A stretch of 54,971 bases of DNA from Reyranella soli (GTDB lineage: Bacteria; Pseudomonadota; Alphaproteobacteria; Reyranellales; Reyranellaceae), in contig NZ_BKAJ01000036.1 in assembly GCF_007992495.1 (NCBI RefSeq), forward strand, positions 1 to 54,971, given 5' to 3'. The translations under genes were made by a program, and so were the position numbers. Below are positions 43,438 through 50,646 of the stretch, piece after piece; position 1 is the first letter of the stretch, and each line of letters starts with the position of its first letter. The notes below the pieces were generated by a model. That model was not told where the DNA came from, did not search any database, and worked only from the letters and a program-made list of their open reading frames with translations.

Positions 43438-43591
43438 TTTCCTCCCCCGCCGTACGGGGGAGGGTAGGGAGGGGGAGGGCCCCAATCGAGATGCCGACAG
43501 TTTCAGATCATGAGTCATGATCTCTCATCTTCCGGGATCGCCCCTGCGGCCTTCCCCCTCCCTGCCTCCCCCATATGACGGGGGAGGTGAA
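43438..43591. repeat. Palindromic repeat, family C (paired CCTCCCCCG hairpins)
   Basis: Two imperfect inverted arms (43438-43482 and 43548-43591) are about 80% complementary. Each contains its own hairpin: CCTCCCCCG-CCGTA-CGGGGGAGG at 43441-43463, and a matching CCTCCCCC...GGGGGAGG at 43565-43587. The spacer of about 65 bases has no open frame. Only one copy is in the window; similar G/C-rich paired hairpins are common dispersed repeats in alphaproteobacteria. Confidence 0.65.
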
Positions 43592-43611
43592 GAAAGAACA
43601 AGGAGACGTCC

Positions 43612-45153
43612 ATGCCCGCATCGCTCATCCGCAGCCGCGCCACCATCACCGGCGTGAAGGACCGTTTCGCCTGGAACGAGATCAAGGACGGTGCCGTGCT
43701 GCAGGAGGACGGCGTCATCGTCGCCGTCGGCACCTACGACGACCTGCATCGTAAGCACCCGACCGTTCCCGTCATCGGCACCGGCAAGGAGATCCTGCTG
43801 CCGGGCTTCGTCAACGGCCATCACCATGTCGGCCTGACGCCGGTCCAGCTCGGCTCGCCCGACATGCCGCTGGAGCTCTGGTTCATCACCCGCATGGTGA
43901 TCCGCAACCTCGACCTCTACCTCGACACGCTCTATTCGGCCTTCGAGATGATCGGCTCGGGCATCACCACGGTGCAGCACATCCAGGGCTGGATGCCGGG
44001 CGTGCTGTCGGACGTCGAGAAGCGCGCCACCGAGACCATCCGCGCCTACGAGGATGTCGGCATGCGCGTCAGCTACTGCTACGCCGTGCGCGACCAGAAC
44101 CGGCTCGTCTACCAGGCCGACGAGGAGTTCGTGAAAAGCCTGCCCCAGGAGCTGCAGGGCCCCATGCAGCGCTGGTTCGACCGCTTCAAGATGAGCCTCG
44201 ACGACGCCATGGACATGTTCAAGAGTTTTCACGCGCAGCATCACAACAAGCGGCGGGTGAAGATCCAGCTGGCGCCGGCCAACCTGCACTGGTGCTCCGA
44301 CAAGGCGCTGACTCTCCTGAGCGACGCCTCGGCCAAGTATGACGCGCCCATGCATATGCACCTGGTCGAGACCGCCTACCAGAAGGAATACGCCCTGCGG
44401 CGCGGCAACTGCACCGCGCTGGAATACATCGACCGCTTCGGCCTGGTGACCAACCGCCTGACCCTGGGCCATGGCGTGTGGCTAAACGAGAAGGACATCG
44501 ACCGCCTGGCCGCCGCGGGCGGCTGCGTCTGCCACAACTGCTCCTCCAACTTCCGTCTGCGGTCCGGCGTGGCGGCGCTGAACCATTTCGAGAAGAAGGG
44601 CATCAACACCGCGATCGGCCTCGACGAGGCCGGCATCAATGACGACCGCGACATGCTGCAGGAGCTGAAGCTGGTCCTGCGCGCCCATCGCGTCCCCGGC
44701 ATGGTCGAGGCCGACGTGCCGACCATGTCCCAGGTGCTGCGCATGGCGACCGTCGGCGGCGCAAAAACGACGCCCTACGGCGAGACCCTGGGCTCACTGG
44801 AGGTGGGCAAGGGCGCCGACATGGTCCTGATCGACTGGGACCAGGTGGCTTACCCCTACCTCGACGAGCTGACCCCGACCCTCGACGCCGTCGTCCAGCG
44901 CGCCAAGAACGACGCTGTCACCATGACCATGTGCGACGGCGAGGTGATCTACCAGGACGGCAAGTTCACCAAGGTTGACAAGACGGTGGCGCTGAAGGCG
45001 CTGCACGACGACCTCAGCAAGGCCTTGGCCGACGACGAGGTCGAGCGCCGCAAGCTCTCGGTGGCGCTGCTGCCGCATGCGCGGAAGTTCTACGAGAACT
45101 ACATCGATACGTCGAAGCACCAGCCGTTCTATCGGCCGAGCTCGATGGTGTAG
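43612..45153 (+). CDS. Amidohydrolase, TrzA/SsnA/cytosine-deaminase-like
   Basis: 513 residues, cytoplasmic. Metal ligands of the subtype III amidohydrolase barrel: H70 and H72 in VNGHHHVGL, a histidine in MHMHLVETAYQ, another in LGHGVWLNE, and the aspartate in AIGLDEAGIND. The closing beta-sandwich is LGSLEVGKGADMVLIDWDQV. Relatives deaminate or dechlorinate triazines, guanine, cytosine or methylthioadenosine. It is about 60 residues longer than many relatives at the C-terminus. AAGGAG lies 8 bases before the ATG. It follows the NMT1/TauA-type importer across a family C repeat, so a shared N-heterocyclic substrate is plausible. Confidence 0.88.
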   Translation: MPASLIRSRATITGVKDRFAWNEIKDGAVLQEDGVIVAVGTYDDLHRKHPTVPVIGTGKEILLPGFVNGHHHVGLTPVQLGSPDMPLELWFITRMVIRNLDLYLDTLYSAFEMIGSGITTVQHIQGWMPGVLSDVEKRATETIRAYEDVGMRVSYCYAVRDQNRLVYQADEEFVKSLPQELQGPMQRWFDRFKMSLDDAMDMFKSFHAQHHNKRRVKIQLAPANLHWCSDKALTLLSDASAKYDAPMHMHLVETAYQKEYALRRGNCTALEYIDRFGLVTNRLTLGHGVWLNEKDIDRLAAAGGCVCHNCSSNFRLRSGVAALNHFEKKGINTAIGLDEAGINDDRDMLQELKLVLRAHRVPGMVEADVPTMSQVLRMATVGGAKTTPYGETLGSLEVGKGADMVLIDWDQVAYPYLDELTPTLDAVVQRAKNDAVTMTMCDGEVIYQDGKFTKVDKTVALKALHDDLSKALADDEVERRKLSVALLPHARKFYENYIDTSKHQPFYRPSSMV

Positions 45154-45187
45154 GCGCCCAGCTCCCGGGCTGCGATGGCGAAGATGT
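45152..45187 (-). pseudogene. Possible 3' remnant of an alpha/beta hydrolase gene
   Basis: This stretch matches the 3' end of the alpha/beta hydrolase gene (39430-39465) at 31 of 36 positions, in the same minus orientation. It would encode IFAIAARELGA, against IFAIAAAELGA in the intact gene. No hydrolase coding sequence continues upstream of it. It may be a relic of a deleted paralogue, or a chance match to a common hydrolase ending. Confidence 0.35.
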
Positions 45188-45293
45188 GCCCCCGAGTGAT
45201 CTCGCCTTTCGGAATCTGGTCTCGTTTGTGCGGGCTTTCGGCTCGCCATCGTCGGGCGCATGATGGGAACCTCTGCTGTCAGCACAGGTCCCC

Positions 45294-46145
45294 ATGTCTC
45301 TCTCCTTCCGCCCCCTGAGCCACGCCCTCGGCGCCGAAGTCCAGGGCGTCGATCTCGCCCAGCCGCTCAGCAACTCCGAGTTCGACCAGATCCATCGCAC
45401 CTTTCTCGAGCGCGGCATCCTGTTGTTCCGCGACCAGAAGATCACGCGCGAACAACACATCGCCTTCAGCCGTCGCTTCGGCGAGCTCGACCGGCACGAC
45501 AACCTGCCGCGCGACCGCCATCCCGACTATCCCGAGCTGCTGCTGGTCACCAACATCCCGGAGGAGGACGGCAAGCCCTCGGCCTCGAAGTACACCGGCC
45601 AGCAGTGGCATTCGGACATGTCGTTCACCTTGGTGCCGTCGCTGGGCTCGCTGCTGCGCGGCATCATCATTCCTCCCGTGGGCGGCGACACCATGTTCAC
45701 CAACATGTATCGCGCCTACGACACGCTGTCGGACGGCATGAAGGCGATGATCGAGCCGCTGCATGCCATCCATACCGGCCGGCGCAAGGTCTTGGACACG
45801 TCCTCCGAGCGCGAGAAGGAGCAGAGCAAGATCAATCCGCCGATCGCCCAGCCGGTCGTGCGCGTCCATCCCGAGACCGGCCGCAAGGCGCTCTATATCG
45901 GCGACAAGGTCTCCTGCCTGGTCGGCATGACGGAGGAGGAGAGCAAGCCCCTGATCGACTACCTGGTGAAGCACGCCACGCGGCCGCAGTTCGTCTACCG
46001 CCACCAGTGGCGCCGGGACGACATCGTGCTGTGGGACAACCGCTGCACCATGCACATTGCGCTGGGCGACTACGAGGAAGGCGAGACGCGCCATCTCGAA
46101 CGCACCACCGTCAAGGGCACGCCCTCAGGCTACTACCTGCAATGA
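45294..46145 (+). CDS. TauD/TfdA-family Fe(II)/2-oxoglutarate dioxygenase
   Basis: 283 residues. Iron ligands H106 and D108 in QQWHSDMSF and distal H254 in CTMHIALGDY; the 2-oxoglutarate-binding arginine is R270 in HLERTTVKG. The N-terminus RPLSHALGAEVQGVDLAQPL is the usual family opening. Members hydroxylate taurine, alkyl sulfates or phenoxyacetates next to the heteroatom. The gene starts a new unit 140 bases after the amidohydrolase and its stop overlaps the Bug receptor gene, so the two probably deal with the same acid substrate. Confidence 0.92.
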   Translation: MSLSFRPLSHALGAEVQGVDLAQPLSNSEFDQIHRTFLERGILLFRDQKITREQHIAFSRRFGELDRHDNLPRDRHPDYPELLLVTNIPEEDGKPSASKYTGQQWHSDMSFTLVPSLGSLLRGIIIPPVGGDTMFTNMYRAYDTLSDGMKAMIEPLHAIHTGRRKVLDTSSEREKEQSKINPPIAQPVVRVHPETGRKALYIGDKVSCLVGMTEEESKPLIDYLVKHATRPQFVYRHQWRRDDIVLWDNRCTMHIALGDYEEGETRHLERTTVKGTPSGYYLQ

Positions 46146-47113
46146 AGCGCGCGGACTTCCTCAAGGGCCTCGGCGCGCTCGCCGTCGCCGCGCCCGCCGT
46201 CGCGCCGCGCGCGCAAGGCGCGTACCCCGACAAGCAGATCCGCATGGTCATCCCTTTCGCCCCTGGCGGGACGACGGATCTCCTGGCGCGCGCCGTCGGC
46301 CAGCATTTCTCGCAGGCCTGGGGCCAGCCGGTGGTGGCCGACAATCGCGCCGGCGCCAACGGCGTAGTGGCGGGCGAGATCGTCGCCAAGGCAGCCGCCG
46401 ACGGCTACACGCTCTCGGTCGTGGCCATGGGCCATGCCATCAATCCGCTGATCTACAAGAAGCTGCCCTATGACGGGACCGCGGATTTCACGCCTATAAG
46501 CCTGATCGCGACCTTCCCGCAGCTCGTGCTGGTGAAGCCCGCGCTGAAGGCCAGCACGCTGCCCGAACTCCTGGCGCTGGCCAGGAGCGCGACACCACCG
46601 CTCACCTATGCCTCGGGCGGCAACGGCTCCTCGCAGCATCTCGCCGGCGCGCTGCTGGCGCACATGGCAGGCGTCACCCTGACCCACGTCGCCTACAAGG
46701 GCGGCAATCCTGCCCAACTCGACCTGATGGCGGGCAATGTCGACATGATGATCACCCAGCCCAACTCCAAGGACCTCGTGACCACGGGCAAGATGCGGGC
46801 GCTGGCGGTGAGCTCGCTCAGGCGCTCGAGCTTCTATCCCGACTTGCCGACGGTCGATGAGGCCGGCGTGAAGGGCTACCAGTCGGTTGCCTGGTACGGC
46901 CTGGTCGGCCCGAAGGACATGCCGCCGGACCTGGTGAAGAAGATCGCCGACGAGGCGGTGCGCGCCGCCGCGACCGAGGGCGCGAAGACGGTGGTCGCCC
47001 AGCAGGGCGGCGACATGGTCGCGAGCACGCCGGCGGCCTTTGCCGAGTTCATCCTGGCCGAGCGCAAACGATACGAGACCATCGTGCGTGACGCCGGCAT
47101 GACGGTGGAGTAG
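46142..47113 (+). CDS. Bug/TctC-family tripartite tricarboxylate-type binding protein (orphan)
   Basis: 323 residues. Signal peptide at residues 1-~25 (MKRADFLKGLGALAVAAPAV, then APRAQG). Bug landmarks: YPDKQIRMVIPFAPGGTTDLLAR, NRAGANGVVAGEIVAKAAAD, YASGGNGSSQHLAGALL, AYKGGNPAQLDLMAGNVDMM. ATG 46142 overlaps the TauD stop. No TctA or TctB gene is in the window, so the membrane partner is elsewhere. Pairing with a TauD-like dioxygenase suggests that the receptor supplies or senses its carboxylate or sulfonate substrate. Confidence 0.9.
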   Translation: MKRADFLKGLGALAVAAPAVAPRAQGAYPDKQIRMVIPFAPGGTTDLLARAVGQHFSQAWGQPVVADNRAGANGVVAGEIVAKAAADGYTLSVVAMGHAINPLIYKKLPYDGTADFTPISLIATFPQLVLVKPALKASTLPELLALARSATPPLTYASGGNGSSQHLAGALLAHMAGVTLTHVAYKGGNPAQLDLMAGNVDMMITQPNSKDLVTTGKMRALAVSSLRRSSFYPDLPTVDEAGVKGYQSVAWYGLVGPKDMPPDLVKKIADEAVRAAATEGAKTVVAQQGGDMVASTPAAFAEFILAERKRYETIVRDAGMTVE

Positions 47114-47163
47114 GGCGGCAGCCTCTGCAGTATTTTCGTCGGTCGCGCCGTCATTTCGCGAAC

Positions 47164-47218
47164 GTGATATTCCTCACCTACGGGCGTCGAGAGCAACCGC
47201 TACGGTTGACGGTATCAC
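47164..47218 (+). promoter_or_regulatory. Possible structured 5' leader of the MetY-like gene
   Basis: GTGATA (47164-47169) pairs with TATCAC (47213-47218), and inside them CAACCG-CTA-CGGTTG (47194-47208) makes a tight 6-bp hairpin. The gene start is 48 bases further on. metY-type genes are often under S-adenosylmethionine riboswitches, but I cannot match this leader to a known SAM motif. Structure is suggestive only. Confidence 0.25.
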
Positions 47219-47266
47219 CCGCAGTTTGAAACAGTCGCCCCTTCATCCAGCCCAGGAGGCCCCTGC

Positions 47267-48577
47267 ATGGTCGCGTCACGTCATCCCGAAACGATTTCGC
47301 TGCATGCCGGTTGGCGTGCCGATCCCTCGACCGGCGCCGTGGCCGTGCCGATCTACCAGACGACGTCGTATCAGTTCCGTGACACCGAGCACGCCTCCAA
47401 CCTGTTCGCCCTGAAGGAACTCGGCAACATCTACACCCGCATCGGCAATCCCACGACCGACGTGCTCGAGCAGCGCGTCGCCGCGCTCGAAGGCGGCGCT
47501 GCCGCGCTGGCGCTGGCCTCCGGACAGGCCGCGTCGGCCTTCGCGCTGCAGAACCTGGCGCGCGCCGGGGACAACGTCGTGAGCTCGACCGATCTCTATG
47601 GCGGCACCTGGAACCTGTTCGCCAACACCCTGAAGGACCAGGGCATCGAGGTGCGCTTCGTCGATCCCGCCGACCCGCAGGCCTTCGCCCGCGCCACCGA
47701 CCAGCGCACGCGCGCCTATTACGCCGAGACGCTGCCCAATCCAAAGCTCACGGTGTTTCCCATCCGCGAGGTCGCCGACATCGGCCGTCCGCTCGGCATC
47801 CCGCTGATCGTCGACAACACGGCGGCGCCCATCCTGTGCCGGCCGTTCGACCATGGCGCTGCAGTCGTCGTCTATTCCAGCACCAAGTATCTCGGCGGCC
47901 ACGGCAACTCGATCGGCGGCCTGATCGTCGATAGCGGCACCTTCGACTGGGCGGCCCACGCGGCACGCCAGCCCGCGCTCAACACGCCCGATCCGAGCTA
48001 TCACGGCGCCGTCTGGGTCGAGGCGGTGAAGCCGATCGGTCCCGTCGCCTACATCATCAAGGCGCGCACGACGCTGCTGCGCGACCTCGGCGCGCCGCTG
48101 TCGCCGTTCAACGCCTTCCTGATCCTGCAGGGCATCGAGACCCTGGCGCTGCGCATCGAGCGCCATGTCAGGAACACCCAGGCCGTCACCGACTTCCTGG
48201 CCAAGCGCCCGGAGATCGCGCGCGTCATCCATCCCTCGCTGCAGAAGGGCGAGCAGCGCCGCCGCGCCGACACCTATCTCAAGGGCGGCTATGGCGGCCT
48301 GGTCGGTTTCGAGCTGGCGGCGGGCCGCGAGGCCGGGCGTCGCTTCATCGATTCGCTGAAGCTGCTCTATCACGTGGCCAATATCGGCGACGCGCGCAGC
48401 CTCGCCATCCATCCGGCTAGCACCACGCACTCCCAGCTCACGCCCGAGGAGCAGCTCAAGACCGGTGTGTCGGACGGCTATGTGCGCCTGTCGATCGGCA
48501 TCGAGCACATCGACGACATCATCGCCGATCTCTCGCAGGCCCTCGATGCGGCCGGCACGCGCGCGGCTGCCGCCTAA
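47267..48577 (+). CDS. O-acetylhomoserine sulfhydrylase/methionine gamma-lyase-type PLP enzyme (MetY-like)
   Basis: 436 residues, Cys/Met metabolism PLP family. Opening ETISLHAGWRADPSTGAVAVPIYQTTSYQF; YTRIGNPTTDVLEQRVAALEGG (PLP phosphate tyrosine and arginine) near residue 64; ALASGQAASAFAL; VDNTAAPILCRP; SSTKYLGGHGNSIGG with PLP lysine K207. The closing HPASTTHSQLTPEEQ is typical of MetY. It makes homocysteine or methionine from O-acetylhomoserine and sulfide or methanethiol. CAGGAGG precedes the ATG. Monocistronic, with a strong hairpin after the stop. Confidence 0.9.
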   Translation: MVASRHPETISLHAGWRADPSTGAVAVPIYQTTSYQFRDTEHASNLFALKELGNIYTRIGNPTTDVLEQRVAALEGGAAALALASGQAASAFALQNLARAGDNVVSSTDLYGGTWNLFANTLKDQGIEVRFVDPADPQAFARATDQRTRAYYAETLPNPKLTVFPIREVADIGRPLGIPLIVDNTAAPILCRPFDHGAAVVVYSSTKYLGGHGNSIGGLIVDSGTFDWAAHAARQPALNTPDPSYHGAVWVEAVKPIGPVAYIIKARTTLLRDLGAPLSPFNAFLILQGIETLALRIERHVRNTQAVTDFLAKRPEIARVIHPSLQKGEQRRRADTYLKGGYGGLVGFELAAGREAGRRFIDSLKLLYHVANIGDARSLAIHPASTTHSQLTPEEQLKTGVSDGYVRLSIGIEHIDDIIADLSQALDAAGTRAAAA

Positions 48578-48590
48578 GTCAAAGTACGTC

Positions 48591-48616
48591 CCTCCCCACG
48601 CTTTTGCGTGGGGAGG
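48591..48616. terminator. Bidirectional terminator hairpin
   Basis: CCTCCCCACGC-TTTT-GCGTGGGGAGG is a perfect 11-bp stem with a 4-base loop between the convergent MetY-like and OmpA-like genes. Only AAAG follows on the + strand and AC-rich sequence on the other, so the U-tract is weak, but position and stability favour termination on both sides. Confidence 0.7.
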
Positions 48617-48629
48617 AAAGCGACTCAGG

Positions 48630-49070
48630 TTACTGCACGACGATCTGAACGCGACGGTTCTTCTCGTTCTTCGTCTGGTCCGGCGTATCGATCAGCAGGC
48701 CGCTTTCGCCGGAGCCGGTCACGGTGACGGCCTGGGGTGCAATGCCGTTGCTCACCAGCGCGTTCTTCACCGCGTTGGCGCGCCGTAGCGACAGCTGCTG
48801 ATTGTAGGCCGGATTGCCGTCGGTGTCGGCGAAGCCGGTGACGGCCACCCGCGCGCTCGGCATGGACTTGGCGACAGTGGCCGCCTCGCCGATCGTGGTC
48901 GAGCTTTGCTGCGACAGCGCCGTGCTGTTGGTATCGAAGAAGACCATCCAGGACTTCGGCGGCGGCGGCGGGGCCGGCGGTGGCTGTTGCAGGGACATGT
49001 TTTGCGTCGACTCACCGCAAGCCGACACCAGAAGAAGCACTCCGAACAGGGCTGAGAAGCTCTTGAGCAT
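48630..49070 (-). CDS. OmpA-family lipoprotein
   Basis: 146 residues. Type II signal peptide MLKSFSALFGVLLLVSACGE with lipobox LVSAC, a short proline linker (PPPAPPPPPKS) and then an OmpA C-terminal peptidoglycan-binding domain from about residue 41: VFFDTNSTALSQ, VTGFADTDGNPAYNQQLSLR, RANAVKNALVSNGI, ending NRRVQIVVQ. Asp and Arg residues for diaminopimelate binding are in place. It is smaller than Pal and lacks tol genes nearby, so it is an accessory envelope anchor. Monocistronic on the minus strand. Confidence 0.9.
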   Translation of the reverse strand: MLKSFSALFGVLLLVSACGESTQNMSLQQPPPAPPPPPKSWMVFFDTNSTALSQQSSTTIGEAATVAKSMPSARVAVTGFADTDGNPAYNQQLSLRRANAVKNALVSNGIAPQAVTVTGSGESGLLIDTPDQTKNEKNRRVQIVVQ

Positions 49071-49352
49071 TCTGTCCTCCGTAGGTTGGTACGCTCATCG
49101 CGCATCAACGCTACGCCGCGCGATGCCGGGCGCTGCGGCTAGCGTGGCGCCTGGCATCACGACGTTATCGAGTCTGGATATCGTCCCGGTGTTGCCGGGC
49201 GGGCGATTTGTGTCGTCTGTGTTGCGCAAGGGGACTGTGTGTTCTTCGAAGTGCGCACAACACCAGTGGTGCACCGCTCGTGCAGTGAAAAGCCGCGCCC
49301 GTCACAGTTGTAGTATGATAATCTGTCTACTGTGGATTGCAGAGTGGGTGCA
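49071..49352. other. Intergenic region, no gene seen
   Basis: About 280 bases between the divergent OmpA-like and membrane-protein genes. Base composition turns more A+T-rich towards the right. I see no RNA gene, repeat copy or clear promoter pair. Confidence 0.5.
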
Positions 49353-49874
49353 ATGGATCCTGCAGCAAGAAAGCCGAGGGTATGGGGCGGAACGTGGATT
49401 GCAGTGCCTTACGTGAAATTTCCCAATCCCGTCGACGTTCTCAAGCGAGTCCTTCCGCTCGTCCTGATTGCTGTCGCAACCTGGCCGGTACTGGGAGGCA
49501 TGCTGGTCGCTCTGATCTTTTTTGTATCGGTCGTTGCCGGAATTTCAGCGAGCTCAATCGAGTCAGGCTGGTTGTTGCCATTTCTTGCGGCAGGAATTCT
49601 GCCTCTCGGAGCCGGACTGTATTGGTTTAGATGCCGGCTACCAGGGTGGTATGGCGGTCTTGAAATCGCGGTCGGATTCTTGCTCGCGGCTCACTACCTA
49701 AACGAAGTCCTCGGAAACTTGGGAAATGCCGACACTCGATCCCTTACGGCACTCGGGGCTCTCTACATCGTCGTTCGTGGTTTGGACAACATCTACAAGT
49801 CATTGAAGAAGCCAACCCAGATCCTGCGCTGGAACCGTGTCTTTTTCGGTCGAGAGTCGGTAAGCAAACTGTAG
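49353..49874 (+). CDS. Hypothetical small membrane protein
   Basis: 173 residues from ATG 49353; a GTG at 49332 is an alternative and no strong ribosome site is visible for either. Three or four predicted spans: VLPLVLIAVATWPVLGGMLV and ALIFFVSVVAGISA (about 32-66), LLPFLAAGILPLGAGLYWF, and GGLEIAVGFLLAAHYL. The C-terminal ~55 residues are soluble and basic (RGLDNIYKSLKKPTQILRWN). I do not recognise a family. Codon use is clearly more A+T-rich than neighbours, suggesting transfer. It is isolated between a divergent lipoprotein gene and a convergent CMD gene. Confidence 0.6.
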   Translation: MDPAARKPRVWGGTWIAVPYVKFPNPVDVLKRVLPLVLIAVATWPVLGGMLVALIFFVSVVAGISASSIESGWLLPFLAAGILPLGAGLYWFRCRLPGWYGGLEIAVGFLLAAHYLNEVLGNLGNADTRSLTALGALYIVVRGLDNIYKSLKKPTQILRWNRVFFGRESVSKL

Positions 49875-49886
49875 GGACGGCAAGGA

Positions 49887-49906
49887 CGCGCCACTTGTGT
49901 GGCGCG
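49887..49906. terminator. Hairpin between convergent genes
   Basis: CGCGCCAC-TTGT-GTGGCGCG is a perfect 8-bp stem with a 4-base loop between the small membrane protein gene and the CMD-family gene. No T-tract. Terminator by position. Confidence 0.5.
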
Positions 49907-49919
49907 CTCCCGGCGAAGG

Positions 49920-50480
49920 TCAGCGCGCCATGCCTGCCGCCCCGTCCGGGACGTCATAGAAGGCGAGCGTCATCGCCACGCTGGTGTAGTGTCCCATCAA
50001 GGTGATGACGTCGGTGATGCCGACATGGCCCAGCGCCTTGACCGCGCGCTCGTGCAGGCCGCGCGACACCCAGCGGCCGTTGGACAGGGCGATCGCCATC
50101 TCGTAGACGACCTGCTCGCGGGCGTCGTCGAATGATGTCGGCAGCCCGCCCAGGATCGCGTCGATCTTGTTGGCCGGCAGCCCGGCCGCCTTGGCGATGC
50201 GCTCATGCGCGGCCGTCGGATAGGCCGAGCGCCAGTGGCTGGTGATGACGCAGACGGCGATCTCGCGCTCGCGCTCGCTCAGGGAATACTGGCCGGGCTG
50301 GAAATGCGCACCGAACGGGCCCGCGACTTTGGCGAGCTTGGGGTTGTGCACCCAGATCTTGGTCGGGCCGGGCAGGCGGCCGCGTGCCTCGATCATCGAC
50401 TTGTAGCCCGCCTGCTGTTCCGGGCTCATCTTCTCGTAGGGGACTTCGGCGTAGCGGCCAAAGGTCGGGGTCTCGGACAT
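49920..50480 (-). CDS. Carboxymuconolactone decarboxylase (CMD) family protein, lacking CxxC
   Basis: 186 residues, all-alpha AhpD-like fold. The core segment EREIAVCVITSHWRSAYPTA followed by AHERIAKAAG carries the conserved Glu/His positions of the family (E near 73, H near 95), but the AhpD redox pair CxxC is absent, so a peroxidase or disulfide role is unlikely and a decarboxylase-like or unknown role more so. ITDVITLMGHYTSVAMTLAF is the typical second-half helix. It is monocistronic and divergent from the orphan ABC receptor gene. Confidence 0.85.
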   Translation of the reverse strand: MSETPTFGRYAEVPYEKMSPEQQAGYKSMIEARGRLPGPTKIWVHNPKLAKVAGPFGAHFQPGQYSLSEREREIAVCVITSHWRSAYPTAAHERIAKAAGLPANKIDAILGGLPTSFDDAREQVVYEMAIALSNGRWVSRGLHERAVKALGHVGITDVITLMGHYTSVAMTLAFYDVPDGAAGMAR

Positions 50481-50562
50481 CGGGCTGTTTCCTTCCTCTC
50501 GTTGCGTTGCCTGGCATCGGGCGATGGCCCGGCGGCGCTGTCAACCCGGCCTTGTCCGGCCC

Positions 50563-50591
50563 TTGTTTAGCTCGGGCCTCGCACCTACACT
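50563..50591 (+). promoter_or_regulatory. Candidate sigma-70-type promoter of the orphan receptor gene
   Basis: TTGTTT (50563-50568) and TACACT (50586-50591) are separated by 17 bases, leaving a leader of about 50 bases to ATG 50647. It lies in the divergent gap with the CMD gene. Spacing is ideal; the match is moderate. Confidence 0.4.
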
Positions 50592-50646
50592 TTCCGCATA
50601 AGTAAATAGTGCTGAGTTAACAGCAAGCGTTCTCAGGGAGGAAACA

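Noticed and set aside
47114..47266. SAM-II, SAM-V or SAM/SAH riboswitch upstream of the MetY-like gene.
   Set aside because: The diagnostic GCTAAAG-type pseudoknot strand and other core residues are not visible; kept only as an unassigned structured leader.
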